Positions 14,701 through 26,712 of a DNA stretch of 64,000 bases are shown here, piece by piece. Each line of letters begins with the position of its first letter. Within the stretch, counting starts at the first letter, position 1. Position numbers and translations under genes: made by a program. The notes beneath the pieces were generated by a model. It was not told the origin of the DNA. It saw only the letters and a list, made by a program, of their open reading frames with translations, and ran no database searches. Source of the DNA: Isoetes taiwanensis (lineage: Eukaryota; Streptophyta; Lycopodiopsida; Isoetales; Isoetaceae); contig JAJEKV010000059.1 of the NCBI GenBank assembly GCA_021234155.1, forward strand, positions 3,479,167 through 3,543,166. The letters are read 5' to 3'.

Positions 14701-16241
14701 TGCTAACTTAATCTATATTTTACTTTCCATATCCTCTTCAATTTGTTCATAATCCAATTATTTATAGCAGACTTCACCTTCTGACATGGCACTGAATCTT
14801 GTATTATCAAGGAATTTGTTGTATCATCTGTTTTGCTGAGTGGTTTAAAAGTTGTACTTGGGCCTCAATCGTGCAATCTGCAAAGATCAATGGCTGCGCA
14901 CATGGCTTTATCATGGATAGGAGCAGATACGTTCAAAATTCCAACCACTCACGTGACTCTCCTTTGAGATGAAGGGAAAGCACTTTGGGTCGAACATCCC
15001 TCTGATTTAGGATGCTTTGTAATATTTTGCAGATGATTAAGTGAGACAAATCAGACACATCAGACCAAGACACAAATACGTCCAGAGATGAAACAGCAAA
15101 GCCCATAGACAAGATACATGTTACAAAAGTAGAAGCTTTTGTTATGATCCTACCAGTCCTCAATGAAGACTGATCAGATTTTCTTTAAGGCTAACTATAA
15201 GCCGCATATGTTTGCATGGAAGGCTTTTTACATTGCCAGCCAGACAAAGAGACCAGACCTAAAGTGTCACTTGCCATTTCCAACAAAAGCACTTAGACCA
15301 GTAAGTGCAGTCCAATAAGTGCAGAAGATAATCCCCACAACCTAGCCTATTTAACTATTGATGAATCGTACCTTGTGGTTCCGCAAAGGTCGCCTAAGTA
15401 TCTTAAATCACAGTCTTGTACACCAATTGCCTTCAAAACCATAGAGACACAAGCTAAGCCACAATCCCAACTCCACAATTGTCGAACGTGTGGAACCTGA
15501 GTACATGCAGTACACATGAATTAAGACAGAACAAGAAAGAGATTCGGACCTCATCAAATCTAACAAAGGGACTAGTAGTTTCACTTGAGGATGAAAATAT
15601 GCTTGCAAAAACTTGTAATGCTTGTATAAGGGAGGGCAGATGCCGACTGATGATAATTGCACGAAATAATGCACGAGATAAATATACGGAAGAAAAAAAG
15701 AGTTTTATCCTAATTCATGGGAACCAAACAACAAAGCAGCCACGAAGAAGACCTCCCTACCTCAATTCATTCCTAAAAGGGAGAGATCTACTCGCTGATT
15801 AAAGGATATTTGTAAACAAGATGCCAGAAACCCAACACATCCATTATTTCTGGTGCATTACATAACTAAGTTATGGAAATGAACTCAAGACATACAGTTT
15901 GTGTCAATGCTCGCCAATTACTGAGATATTTAATGCCTAAATAAAATGCCTCAGCGAGCATAAAATGCCTAAACCTTTATCATTGCGTCTAAAATGAAGC
16001 ATCAAATGACAAGCAAAGCGATCAAAATTATGAACACAAAATACTAACTTACTGATATAAAACGAGAGCGTGGAAGAGGCATGCTATAATCCATTAGAGG
16101 GGAATAAGAAGAATTCCAGGCATATGTATCAAGCAAAGAAGCCGTAGCCCACCCAATGTTTATTTTCTCATTGCAAGGGCAAGAGATACTTCTGTCAAGC
16201 CTTTGACAAGGTCTGAGGATAGCTGGTTTCGTTTCTTCCAT
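11745..16241 (-). CDS. GC1: Guanylyl cyclase 1-like (GUCD1 family), eight exons, complete
   Basis: This is the plant homologue of the GUCD1/GC1 family, annotated as a soluble guanylyl cyclase, though its fold is a cysteine-peptidase-like C39 type. The exons on the minus strand are 16053-16241, 15372-15496, 14181-14292, 13602-13676, 12267-12355, 11995-12195, 11839-11914 and 11745-11771. They total 894 nt (297 residues plus TAA) with all phases matching. Landmarks are LWSWDCGLACVSMVLKAIG in exon 2, WTVDLAHLLRQF in exon 3, WRSISGEELAMLLLSGQYL in exon 5, and HFTGHYIVICGYD followed by EFEIRDPDTS in exon 6. EEARKAFGTDEDLLL lies in exon 7. The Cys in WDCG and the His in GHY are the conserved pair. 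Seven introns are GT-AG except intron 3, which is GC-AG. The last exon (VDALPTSI) is short and least certain. Confidence 0.92.
12751..12939 (-). other. Open stretch inside GC1 intron 4, origin unknown
   Basis: This 62-residue minus-strand frame within the intron between exons 4 and 5 has a plausible protein composition (LERSKRIF, LRATAVRLEQDRNK). It is not needed for the GC1 frame, and exons 4 and 5 already join in the family's expected order. It may be a relic of an inserted gene or chance. No family was recognised. Confidence 0.3.
13697..14020. repeat. Tandem duplication in GC1 intron 3
   Basis: Segments about 13697-13860 and 13888-14020 share GAAGGTCATTGAAT, TGTCTGCTATCTAATGCAAA, CCCGTTAGCTAA and AAAATAGGCTCATGTTAAG in the same order. 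The second copy has a shorter middle. It is intronic and probably neutral. Confidence 0.75.
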
Positions 16242-16452
16242 GTTCTAATCCAGTTTTACAAGCCAGCGAAAATGCCCATCGGAGGAAGGAAGATCTAGCC
16301 TGCAGGACGTTGAGGAATCTCCACCGGAGGAACTGCACGACGTACTCCGCAGTCGTAGAATACCAGGCTTCATGTTTGGACGCGGAATTTGAATTTTAAA
16401 TAAATTAGCAGTTGCTTGAATTATTTAACCTTGTCATTTAATTATGGTGAAA
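16242..16452 (-). promoter_or_regulatory. GC1 upstream interval
   Basis: Only about 210 bp separates the GC1 start codon from the tail of the neighbouring LINE, so the GC1 core promoter must lie here or in the LINE. No clear TATA box is visible; an AT-rich stretch occurs around 16385-16450. Assignment is by position only. Confidence 0.35.
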
Positions 16453-18970
16453 AGAATAGAATAGAATAGAATATGATTTTATCGTCCACGGAGACCAACT
16501 GGCCTATGGGACCCAAGTACAAAGAGAGAGCAGCAGGCGCATTACTACCAGGATTAAAAAACCCCCGCCCCGAAGGGTTTTCGGGGGAAAAACCTTAGTA
16601 GCAATAAGGATGCTGACATACTGCACAGTTATATACATAATCACAAGCACAACTGAGGTTAATGCCGGACGAGGGGGCATAACCGAAGTCCGCGTATCCA
16701 TTACCTCACGAGGTAATGATCCCAACAAGCCCTCTGAGAGGCCGTGCTCGGTAGCTCATGCGTGGGGGGCGATGGGGGCACAACTAACCGAAAGCATACC
16801 GAGCCGGGATATGCTCCGTGCAGCCGGACAAGCACGGAGGGCGTGACTTTCATCCTCAATGGCTCGCTGACAAAGACGGCGGCGGACTCTGCCCTCCGCG
16901 GCTCCGAATCCATCTCTCCCTCCTCACGCGAGGTGGTGTGCACTGCGGCGAATGGAAGCAATCACCTGCGCTTTTTCATGGGTAGATGGGTGCGCGTGTA
17001 GTGGTGTGGGCCCCTCGTGAGCATGGGATTAACCCGTTGTCGATAATTTGCCACCTTGACATGTAGCGGGGCCCTCTGATCCCAAAGCTTGGCCATGAAG
17101 CAAGCATCAATCTTGCTTCAAAGGCGTAGCGTTCCTTCGGTGTATGCACCGGGTCCACATCTGTGTGCCGCACATTCCATCGCGAGAACCACCGGGCTTG
17201 CTTGTCTTTCCAGCCCGGGCTTTGAGTCATTTGCGGGCCCATCGCCACCGCCAAAGCAAGGTTGGGTAGTCGCTTCATCCATAGCCACCACCTTCCGGAA
17301 GTAAATAATGTGACGTTCCAGTGACCCTCCAGAATGGAAGGAAGCCTATTTCCTGGAGCAAGATCCGATATGGGGACCGTGGATTTGACTCCGGTGCAGG
17401 GCCAAGAAGGCCTTCGTACACTGCTCTAGATCGTTCCAAGTGGTGAGGGATATCACCGGCCCCCACACTTACGCCCCATAGAGGAGGACCGGCTCAACCA
17501 AGGCCCCGAACAAGTGTGCCTGGTGACCCCATGCATCTGACTACGCCTTGTGATTGTTGTTTTGCATTGCATCTGAGGGCTTTCCAAACTGCGGTGACCC
17601 GTAACGATGGATGCATCCCGGTGTGTGGTAGTAGAAAACTCAATGCCCAAATACTTATAAGATCGAGCCACCTCCACTACACCTTACGGTAAGTGAATGA
17701 GGGAAGGCGTGGGTGCCGGATGATGGGACCAACTTGACACCTCGTCTTGGCCAAGTTAACTCTCATGCCGGTGAATTGGCGTAAAGTGTCCAAAGCATCC
17801 GGTGGCGTTGCATGTCCTCAGGGGTATATCGCGGCGGTCAACATCATCAAAGATATATGAGTTGCGGATTATGTGGTGCATCAACCGGCGCCTCCCAGGT
17901 GCTCGGCCTAGCCATTCTTCTAGCCTGGTCAATGTACAAGTTCTAAGAGCGTCGGGGATAGAGGGCAGCCCGGGCGCACCCCAATGCTACTAACAACGGG
18001 CTCCCCGGCGCGGTGTGAGACGGCCGGAGCAAGCCTCGTATAGTGCGTAAATAGCATTACGCAAGTCGTCGGGGGTCCCCGGTTTGTCTCAATCCGTCCC
18101 ACAACTTATCCCGAGGCACCGCGGTCAAAAGCCTTTGCGAAATCCACAAAGCAACAAGTCATGTGTTCGGCGTTGATTCCGGCTATCCTCTATGAGTGTT
18201 TGCAGAGTGAAGATATGGTCAATAGTAGAATGCCGGGCGGAAGGCTTTGCTAGCGTGAGAGCCCGCGACTTCTCCATCCCTCGCCCAAAGTGTCGGGCCG
18301 CCAAGAATCGGCAAGCAACTTGGCAAAGGCGTAACCCGACCATAATGGTGCGATAGTTGGTCAGGGTGGGGGTCCCCCGCTTTGTATATGGGCACAACTC
18401 TTGGTAGTCAAGTCGCGGGGGTAAGCCTTCTTGCAATGCCCGTTGAAGAGTCTTTGTGGAGACCAAGCACCATTGGGGGGCCCGCCCACTTGAGAAGCTC
18501 TGCCGCATACCATCCAAATCATTTGCCTTCCCATTAGTTGTATGCTATGGGCCCATTATGACATCCCTTCAAGAATGACCGATAGGGCTAGGCTCATGGA
18601 GGTGCTATGGCTGCCCGGCTTCCCATTGGGTCATACAAAGCTGCCGCAAGTATCTCACCCATTGTTCCGGGGTAATATTTCACGTGAGGGGTGCGGGGCT
18701 TACTCAAGACCTTTCTCCAGAAGGCCCTAGGGTGGCGGTCTAGTAGACCAAACATCTGTTGCTGGTGCTCCGCAAGGTACCTGGCTTTCTTGGTCTTGAG
18801 GAAGGAGCGGTATTGACGGACGGCCTGCAGGCGAATGGTGGGGTCCAGCACTTGGCGGAGCCATCGTTTCAGCTCCCGACATTCGTCATCGAACCAGTGA
18901 TTGCGGGGGAAGGTGGTTGCAGCCCCTGTGGATCGTCGAGAGCGCTGGGCCTCACAAAGTGCTTCTCATG
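16453..18970 (-). mobile_element. 5'-truncated non-LTR retrotransposon (LINE), copy 1
   Basis: A GC-rich LINE lies on the minus strand. It ends at 16453 with a (GAATA)n tail following a conserved 3' end (ACTGGCCTATGGGACCCAAG on the plus strand near 16498). Frames in order from the 5' side encode a pre-RT segment (TIRLQAVRQYRSFLKTKKAR, GLLDRHPRAFWRKVLSKP), RT motifs (ELCPYTK, NYRTIMVGLRL, HSTIDHIFTLQTLIEDS), a decayed active site reading IFDDVD in place of YADDVD near 17850, and EVARSYKYLGIEF near 17660. Many frameshifts make it inactive. The motif style is that of animal-type LINEs rather than the usual plant L1. The 5' end near 18970 is approximate. Confidence 0.85.
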
Positions 18971-20001
18971 ACTCTTGTTTGTTCTATATTCTTGCGTTGA
19001 TTCCTCAATTAATAGTCAAGCCACTTTACAAGGAATTTCATTACATGATGATCCAATTAAAACAAAGCCAATGACATGCCTTACTGCATTTGAGAATCTA
19101 GATGCCAGCCAGCATATGAGATCAGATGTCAAATGTATTGGATTCAGATTGAGAGCTGGATTGGACGTTTCGTTAAAAATGGCAACACTTTGCAGCTGTA
19201 ACAAATGTCAAATCTACTGGATTCAGATTGAGAATTTTATTGAATGTTTCTTTAAAGATGGCAACCTTGCAGTTTTTTATAGCTGGCATGCAGGAATTGT
19301 GAACCACACTTGGGCATTTAGTTAATGCTAAAATAACTATCGAAGGAAAATGAGAGACAATCTCGAAGGCACTCACAGAGAGAAATAAATTGGTAATGGA
19401 TGGGCTAGCTTTTCCAAGATAATGGAAGTTGGGAAAGATGATGATAAAAGGATATTTTTCTAACCCATTGATAGATGTGCTATTGTACTTGTCTATAAAT
19501 TATGTAGAGAGAACTATCACATGATATTATAGACCTCACACGGTTTGGTGTAAATGATGTCCCATCATAGGACATATAATCAATGCCCATACTTCATTGT
19601 AATGTATCATGATAGGGAATGTGCTCATCTAGAATTGCTCAATTCTAAGCCATTTTGGTGCTCGATTTGGCGTAAATGATGTTCCTCTGTGGGACACATA
19701 ATCAATGCCATACTTCACAGTAATGTATCATGATACAGCTTTAGGTTAAGTAGTTGAGCAACAAAAAATTCTGAAAATTGCAGGTGAATCCAATAGGCCT
19801 ATATGCATTTGGGGATATACATTTTCTATAGGGGAGATGTCAGAAGCGTGCAAGGATCGACCAAAAATCCCTTGTATATATGGCTTATAAACTTTCTAAA
19901 AACCCCATTTCGGCCAGGTATGACTATATCTATGGTTCAACATTTTGGGTCACTCATCTTGTTCGTACGGCTAAAACTATTTGCTTTATGCATGGAATCA
20001 T
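18971..20001. other. Left flank of the copia insertion, with small direct repeats
   Basis: No gene was recognised. A direct repeat of about 65 bp (around GTCAAATGTATTGGATTCAGATTG) occurs at about 19127-19240. A second (GGCGTAAATGATGTTCC / GGTGTAAATGATGTCCC) occurs at about 19540-19620 and 19661-19740. The open frames here follow the repeats. Confidence 0.5.
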
Positions 20002-20006
20002 GGCAA

Positions 20007-20325
20007 TGTAAATTCTCACGGGCAATATCCTCCAACAGCCCAAGCTTTCAAATCCAGATTGACCTGATTCTCCTGCACACACTGTGATGAGTTCAGATAA
20101 CTCAGAGCACCTCCCTAGAATCATAGTGACCTGGGATTAATCTGATCCCAGACGCTTCAGTCCGATCTGCACGCCAAGCGCCAACTTGCTCCATTTTGAT
20201 TCCACATTTTTCAATCCGCTGCTTTGCTCTGATATAGTCCATTATCATGGCGGTTCACTTCTAGCCGTCCGTCTGTCTGCCAGAATTGACTCCACGTGGA
20301 GAATTATGCAGGCTGCATTTCTACA
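20007..20325 (-). repeat. 3' LTR of the copia element
   Basis: The 319-bp LTR reads TGTAAATTCT...TTTCTACA on the plus strand, so it has the canonical TG/CA ends. It matches 56083-56397 over its whole length. A polypurine tract (AAGGGGGAGAT on the element strand, 20326-20336) adjoins its inner edge. Confidence 0.93.
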
Positions 20326-21250
20326 ATCTCCCCCTTAGCCTGTGTAATCAAAGACACCCATCTGTTGTTTAGCCAAGATCAACTTCGGCTCCGTTAAGCA
20401 TATCTGCCTGTTGCAAAGTGGTGGGAATGTGTCTCACTTCGATTTCTCCCTTTTCAACCTCATCTCTTATGAAGTGATGATGTATCTCTATATGCTTTGT
20501 TCTCGAATGGCAAGTGGGATTTTGCTCATTGCAACTCCACTCTTATTATCACAATAAAGAATGCTTCGTAACCATATAATTTCTGGCGCTGCCAATGATA
20601 CCGCCACGTGTTCTGCCTCGGCACTTGATTTGGCTACACGTTCTTGTTTTTTACTAGCCCAAGATATGGCTGTATTTCTGATCTTGCAAATATATCCAGA
20701 AGTAAATTTCCTGTCATCTATGTCTCCTCCCCAGTTAGCATCAGGATATTCAACCAATTCGTTACCTTGATTTTGCGTGAAGTGGATGCCATGGTTGATT
20801 GTCCCCTTCAGATACCTCAACACCTGTTTAGCCGCAATTCAATATTGCATTCCAGGGTTATTGTTGAATCTGCTAAGTAAGTTCACTGCATCAGTGATTT
20901 CTGGTCTCGTGCCATTCGCAGTATACAACAAGCTGCCAATCAATTCACGATAAGGCCTCCTTTCCTCTTCTGCTAATTTAGGGCACATTTTGCCGCTAAT
21001 CCTTGTTCCAGGCACCATAGGAGTTTTTGCAGGGTTACATTCAAGCATCCGAAACCTATTTATCATCTTTTTGATGTGCTGCTCCTGAGTTAAATATAAC
21101 TCCCTCTTTATTCTATCTCTTCTAACCTCCATGCCCAGTAATTTTTTGAGTTCTCCTAGCTCTGTCATTTGGAAGCAGCTTTTCAACAATGCTTTGCATT
21201 TATTAAGCCAAGACTTGTCATTGCTAGTGATCACACAATCGTCCACATAC
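20326..21250 (-). pseudogene. Copia RT C-terminal half and RNase H
   Basis: The RT active site CLYVDDCVIT lies at the upper edge beside insertion A. It is followed by MTELGELKKLLGMEV, RPEITDAVNLLSRF, MLRYLKGT and the RNase H segment SWASKKQERVAKSSAEAEH. Frames break near 20830, and the RNase H end is altered before the polypurine tract. The frame starts exactly where insertion A interrupts it. Confidence 0.9.
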
Positions 21251-21274
21251 AAGCATGATTTCATTATTTGGAGA
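21251..21274 (+). repeat. Left terminal inverted repeat of the DUF7869 transposon
   Basis: Begins AAGCATGATTTCATTATTTG and pairs with the reverse complement of 31686-31709. Confidence 0.85.
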
Positions 21275-21487
21275 AAATAACGCAATTTTGAGAATTTTAA
21301 GCACACCTAATTTGCTCAAGCACAAATACTTTCACCTAGTTCTCGAGCCCAAGAAACTTGAGGTAAGTAACATACACATGTACATACAAATTATGTGTTA
21401 TACTTGTACGTGTACATGATACTTGTAGAAGCCCAATAATGGCCGTACATTCTACACCAATAATTCACATCAATAATTTTACTTCAC

Positions 21488-21494
21488 TATAAAA
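21488..21494 (+). promoter_or_regulatory. TATA box of the first small gene
   Basis: TATAAAA preceded by CTTCAC, 43 nt before the ATG at 21531. The same context recurs before the second small gene. Confidence 0.7.
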
Positions 21495-21530
21495 ATAGCT
21501 CGACTCGGGGGTAGAGGTCATTCATCTTCC

Positions 21531-21773
21531 ATGGCTTTCTCGATGCCTCGTCCAAAGCACATCCGATCTTTCAAGTGCTACTTGAGCTACAACGATCTGA
21601 ACGAATGCGCTAGAAATGGTATTAATCTTGATCCATGGCTCCAGTCTAAAGATGATGGTCCTGCTAGTGCTTGCAAGAAGCTCATTCGTGTTGTGGTCCA
21701 CATTTACTGGCTTCCTGATCAGGAAATCTATGAGCTGAATAGCATCACGAGCTTTGGTGTTGATGATGAGTGA
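21531..21773 (+). CDS. Small transposon-borne protein 1 (80 aa), unknown function
   Basis: An intact 80-residue frame begins at the ATG in TTCCATGG. It shares a pattern with the neighbour at 22209: an IRSFKC or IEAIKC segment, a Ser-x-x-Asp-Leu, LDPWL or LDPYL, an IYWLP or LIWLP core, then a Tyr-Glu and a terminal Asp-Asp-Glu. No family was recognised and there is no signal peptide or membrane segment. Conservation of both protein pattern and promoter spacing argues for a real gene. It might be an accessory protein of the transposon (DNA-binding or host-interaction), but that is a guess. Confidence 0.65.
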   Translation: MAFSMPRPKHIRSFKCYLSYNDLNECARNGINLDPWLQSKDDGPASACKKLIRVVVHIYWLPDQEIYELNSITSFGVDDE

Positions 21774-22165
21774 ATCTGTATCTGCTAAGGATATAATAAT
21801 GACATGAGTACCTATGCAGTATGTATTACAATCAATGTTATCAGTGATGACTATTGTATGTGTTTATGATATAATAATGGTATGAGCACCTATAAACTAT
21901 GTAAGGATGTAATAGCACATTGAATATTGTTTCATGTATCATACCTGAGTGTAGTGTAAGGGTGTACTCTTCGACTTCCAGTATATCTAATATTACTCAA
22001 GCACAAAAACTTCTACCATATTAAAATCCACAAAACATGTTTTAAAAGCATACACATATCCATACGAAAGATGTATTATACTTGTTTGTATACAACAGTC
22101 TTATACACGAGCAATAATGGCGGTAAAGTCTACCCCAATAATTCACCTCAATAATTCTACTTCAC

Positions 22166-22172
22166 TATAAAA
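22166..22172 (+). promoter_or_regulatory. TATA box of the second small gene
   Basis: TATAAAA in the same CTTCAC context, also 43 nt before its ATG (22209). Confidence 0.7.
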
Positions 22173-22208
22173 GCTTCTCACTTCGGGGCTAAAGTTCATT
22201 CATCTGCC

Positions 22209-22421
22209 ATGGATTTTTTGCCTTCATCAGTTCACCACATCGAGGCGATCAAGTGCTCAATGAGCCACTCTGATCTTGTCGGTTGCCTAGACAAGGGTCT
22301 TCTTCTTGATCCCTACCTGCGAAGAAAAGCTTTGGGTGTTATGATCCATCTGATTTGGCTTCCTGAGCGCAATAGCTATGAGATATCCGGGATCACCACT
22401 ACAGCTAGTGATGATGAATGA
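22209..22421 (+). CDS. Small transposon-borne protein 2 (70 aa), paralogue of the first
   Basis: An intact frame begins at the ATG in TGCCATGG and ends in Asp-Asp-Glu. Compared with the first copy it has a shorter middle: the segment after LDPYL lacks about ten residues. It keeps the KC, SxxDL, GxxLDP, LIWLPE and YEIxGIT positions. The sequences have clearly diverged at the protein level while the frame stayed open, which suggests selection at some stage. The function is unknown. Confidence 0.65.
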   Translation: MDFLPSSVHHIEAIKCSMSHSDLVGCLDKGLLLDPYLRRKALGVMIHLIWLPERNSYEISGITTTASDDE

Positions 22422-22557
22422 ATCACCTGTTTAGCATTGTATAGTGTAAGAGCTCTTGTGTTGAGATAAAAATGCAAGCGTAATGAATAATAACTAGTCT
22501 ATTGTAACTTGCATGTTATATATGATATAGTAATTATGTAAAAGAGCATTGCATACC

Positions 22558-25500
22558 TCAAGAATTCTCATCATCGTCGTTAGCTTCTTTAGCCACTAAT
22601 TCTTGCAACCGAGCCCCACACTCATGGGGATCACCATCGACAACGGCTCGGTCTCTACGCCCCAACCATAGTCTATTGTTTTCAAATGTTGGTAGCGTGG
22701 CGGGTCATTAGGATTGGGTCTCCAATTCTTGCTCCAAAGAATCCCTATATTGCATTGCATATGAGGTTCCCTTTTCGCAACAAAGCTCAAACCAAGAGAC
22801 AAACACCTCTTCGTAATGTGGGAGATTAGGGTCCCAGATTGGGTCCTCTTCGCAAAAGCCATCCACGCCGGGGCAGTTATCATGTGGCCCGATTAGCAAG
22901 AGCATTCCTTTCTTGACATCTTGGTAGGGGTCGAATATTTCAACCGGGTTCTTGGGTCTACCCGAAAGGCCCACGTGTAATGAGATGCTTCAAGGTGCTC
23001 ATCCACAAACACGTTTTGGGTTCTTCCAATGCACTTTGCCCGGTGTTGGGCCGAAATCCTGAATGACGGCTCTACCGGTGCACGCCCCCAAGCTTTTCGC
23101 AGCAAAGGTGGACCAAGAGTCAATAACTTCATTCATATATGTGTTGGACCATGAGTTATCGCCAAACTCTAGAAATAGCTGCCCCGGTGCATCATGTACT
23201 TGGCAATAGAAGCTCTCAATGCACCTATATCTTTCAAGCTCCCATATGGTGCGCATCTACCTTAGGTGACCCTCTCGGAATCATAGGTAAACCTTGGGCA
23301 TCCTCCTTCCACATTCTCCGATTCCCTTTTCGGGAGCCACCCCTATGCCCTGGCCTCATCTTGTAGAACATTAGTGGCCATCCATCCTTCATGCGAGAAC
23401 TTGAAGAGTAGAGGTTCCAAGTGACCACATAAACGGTCCTTCTTTTCGTGGATAAAACCTTTCACTAATTCCTTCCAATTAGGAACCTCTCGACACAAGG
23501 TAAGGTGAAGGAGACTTTGAACTACACCGGCTCAAGAGTTGCATAAGCTCGAATAGTCAATACATCTGATCTTCTCATTAGAGTAGAGTAGTTTCCAAAG
23601 AGGGCATCTATGTCATCGTGGGTGTGTCCAACCATCATGAATCCTACCGCACTTGATCAAAGACACCTAACCAAACCAAGTATGACAAGTAAGAGAAAAG
23701 ATATCTATTCTTATTTTGACCTGAGCAATTATCTAGCTGCAAGTAAAGCCTCCTAGGCAACTTGTTCGGTACCATGGGGCCTTTGTTAGGAGGCATAAAA
23801 TCATTTCTACTGCCATTTACCATTTTTGTCCTAAGGGCATCTGTGTTTAAAATTGCTCCACTCCAGCTGCTTTCAGGACGATCTGTATCTCTCAAATGGC
23901 CCCAATTATCCTCAGATTTATTCTCCAGTGTCTTCAAGGTATGATTCAAGGATCCCACATGAAAGTTAGAATCATCAGGCCAGAGGTCCAGTGAGAAGTG
24001 GCCCAAGGCACCTATACCATGGCCGTGCATGAGAGCACCTGTAACACTCACCTTCAGTCGTTCACCCCTCCATACAGACTTTGCTAGCTTTTCTAGACGA
24101 GGGACCATGGTCTTATTCTGATCCATCTTATCATGTATAATGGTTAAAGCGTGCTCAGGAGATCTATGAGACAAAGCTCTCCAGGACCAGTAAAGGCTCC
24201 TACATGAAATCTGGGCCGTCATATGTGATTTTCTCTCCATTGCAAGTACCCTTCTTTCATTTGGATCTCTGGTCTTAGCAAGCTTTTCCTTTATGACAAT
24301 ACAGGTGTTACACTTAGAAAATGCTATCCTTTTAGCTATTGCCACCTCTGAATGATTCTCTTTCCAAGCGCATTGAAATGACTTAAGGAGAAATATGCTT
24401 GCCCTGTCATCTCTCAGAAGCAGTAATATCTACTTCTTGGTGTATATCCTTCTTAGTCAAGACTGAAGGTAGCCTCTTAACATTTTGTCTGCTACCCTCG
24501 CTCGTAATTTTCGAGCGGTGTGGCATCGTCTCTGCGTTTTCATCTATGAACATAGATAGCACAGCATTGCCAGCCAAAGTATGAGACCTTGGCTTCTTAG
24601 AACCGCTATTTCCGTGCTCAGCAATTCTGTGGCCATCATTGAAGAGCTTCTTCCACTTGTAAAAAGTGGAAATGGGTACGCCATAGGCTTTATGCCATGC
24701 TTTGACGCGACTTTTTGTTTGTTATTCAACATCAGGTTGCGGACTACACCATTTTCAGAGCAAAGATCTAGTATGTTATATGCAAAGGTTGTGCGCTCCG
24801 AGGACTTCATGTTCCAGTAAAAGGTTCTCATGCAAGCTATCTCCCTGGATGTAAAATTTGCACAGCATCTTTTCATGCAGCACAGTGATGACCTGAAGTC
24901 TAAAATAGCCTCAGCACTAGTTTTTCTTTCACATTTGGTTTGTGATGGACGTGTCCTGGGTCTCCGATTGACCATGCGGTAAGGTCTCTTTTTGGTGATG
25001 CCAATTTCGGGTCTAATGGAGTAAGGTTCATTCTCCACATCCTTCTCCTTCACTGCAACCACGAGAGTAGAAACTGGAATGTTATCAACGAGCACGAAGG
25101 CTATGGGCCATCTTACAAGGTCATGCAGTTGGGGCATTTCTGCACAGGCTTGGCAGCGCATAGAGATCTTTTTGGGCATTGGAAATAGGCTCATGATAGT
25201 AGCAGCTATCGAGCCTTCCCCTAACTTCACGTCAGCGACAACATGGTTTGGATCGGCAAAAACGATAATACCATAACCGTAAGCCATGTGGCAGCATTCA
25301 TGCATGAGTGTGCATGCCTTCTCAATTAACTCATCTCTGGAAAGCCCTTGCACATGATTCGTCTCATTATTGGCTAATCTCTCATTGCATCCGACCCGCC
25401 CGGTTTATGCATTTAATCCGCCCCGGTGGCGTGCAAACTTCTTTCTCTCACAAGTCGACCATCAATGTCCTTCTTGTACCACAACACAAAACTCCCCACA

Positions 25501-25688
25501 GCTTCACAATTTTTTCTATTTCCTTTTGGGAATTGGTAGTGGCAACAAATGGGCCCATCCAAAACATTCACAATCGAAACAACCACCATACCCTCCGGGA
25601 CAATCGAATTGTGATGGCGCCAAATTGTGGACTCTTCCTTCTTCGCCACCTTTCTCCCAGCCAGATAAAGCGAGATTACATCCGCCAT
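22558..25688 (-). CDS. DUF7869-type DDE-like transposase, copy 1 (frame-broken)
   Basis: The likely start is ATG at 25686-25688 in a good plant context (AGGATGGCGG); the stop is at 22558-22560 after an acidic tail (ANDDDENS). Landmarks are a middle segment with MRTFYWNMKSSERTTFAYN (24.8 kb), then IIHDKMD near 24135, LYLQLDNCSGQNKN near 23730, and VGHTHDDIDALFG near 23615. The three Asp-bearing motifs are as expected for an RNase H-fold transposase; the catalytic role is inferred. A C-terminal segment (KKGMLLLIGPHDNCPG, then YQHLKTIDYGWG) also exists in the copy at 46.8-49.0 kb. Frames change near 25.4, 24.35 and 23.64 kb; the last looks like a single-base loss just before MVGHTHDD. It is probably not functional as it stands, unless some breaks are introns. 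Confidence 0.75.
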
Positions 25689-26712
25689 CCTACAAACAAG
25701 AGGTCATGAATATCGCGGCGCGATCTTCGTAAACAAATAGAACTCTACTACAAAAGACAAACGGGAGATAAAAAATGCTACGGACTTTCGCCACCGCGAT
25801 TTTATCGAAAGCATAGGCAAGAACGCGGTGGCCGCTTTACGCAAGCATTCACACTAGTCGTTTAGATAAGAACTCATGTGGAAAATACATGTCGAGATTA
25901 GCATGTGGTTTTCACTGCACTTGTAAATATATCGGAGTTCTTAAGTAAATAGCAAGTGTAGATGGTTGAAGATATCGCGATCAGCGATCATCGAGCACAA
26001 GAGTTAAAAAGCATTGACTTTCCGGACTAAAGCATTACTCTTACCTCACAGATCCGAAATGGTGGCGCCAACGTCTCCTTGTAGCCAATGACCCGTCAGA
26101 AGCTGCAGTGCCACAAAAACATGTTTTGTATCATCCACAAGGAGAAAGAAAGCATATATTTGAAACACGTGAACATTGTATAATAAATATAGCAGAGTGC
26201 ACAGGTTTGCTGAGAACATCTATTTTTAAATATTCTTGAAACATTCTTGAAGGAAACATTCTTGAAGGAAGAATTATTTATTATTGATCATGAACTAACA
26301 GCAGATTCTTAACAGGTTGTAGTTATCATTGAAATTCACCCTTTTACCTCGCCCAAAAGACACAAGTCGAAGCAGTGGAAGAAATCGAAATGTATAGTGG
26401 CGCAGTGCAAGCGGATTATCAGCGCCTTTGTCAGCGCCTTCAATTGATGCGGGATTCTGCAGCAAAACCTTTGGAGAACTTGGCACGCTTAGGGCGCTTT
26501 CGAAAGGCCTCCGAGATCTTGCAAAACAAACAAATTTGAATTGGCTTTTCCCGCTCTCTCCTAAAAATTAAACCAAAAAAATTTGTTTTCGCGGACGATA
26601 AAATCTTTATCTTATCCTAATGTTTGTTACCGAATTCAAATTTTCCTGTCACTGTCCATCCGTAATCTAGTTTCTTTTTCTGGCCTTTATGGCTGCTTAA
26701 TATGTCAGGTTC
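25689..26712. promoter_or_regulatory. Divergent intergenic region of the transposon, left part
   Basis: This is the sequence between the start of the transposase (minus) and the ParB/MTase-like gene (plus). It contains CpG-rich near-palindromes rare elsewhere in the window: ATCGCGGCGCGAT at 25712-25724, just upstream of the transposase ATG, and GATATCGCGATC at 25971-25982. No confident coding exon is seen. A LINE-tail-like phrase (GCGGACGATAAAATCTTTATC) occurs near 26595. Confidence 0.5.

Larger units (their letters stand above)
21300..22440 (+). repeat. Tandem duplication of a small gene with its promoter
   Basis: Two units (about 21305-21985 and 21990-22440) each contain GCTCAAGCACAAA or CTCAAGCACAAA, an upstream AAT-rich segment, the shared phrase CCAATAATTCAC, a TATA box and a 70-80-codon open frame. 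In both, the TATA box is 43 nt before the ATG, so the promoter and gene were duplicated together. Confidence 0.85.

Noticed and set aside
16610..19000. Several plus-strand frames opposite LINE copy 1
   Set aside because: Antisense shadows in a GC-rich element; the minus strand carries the recognisable RT motifs.
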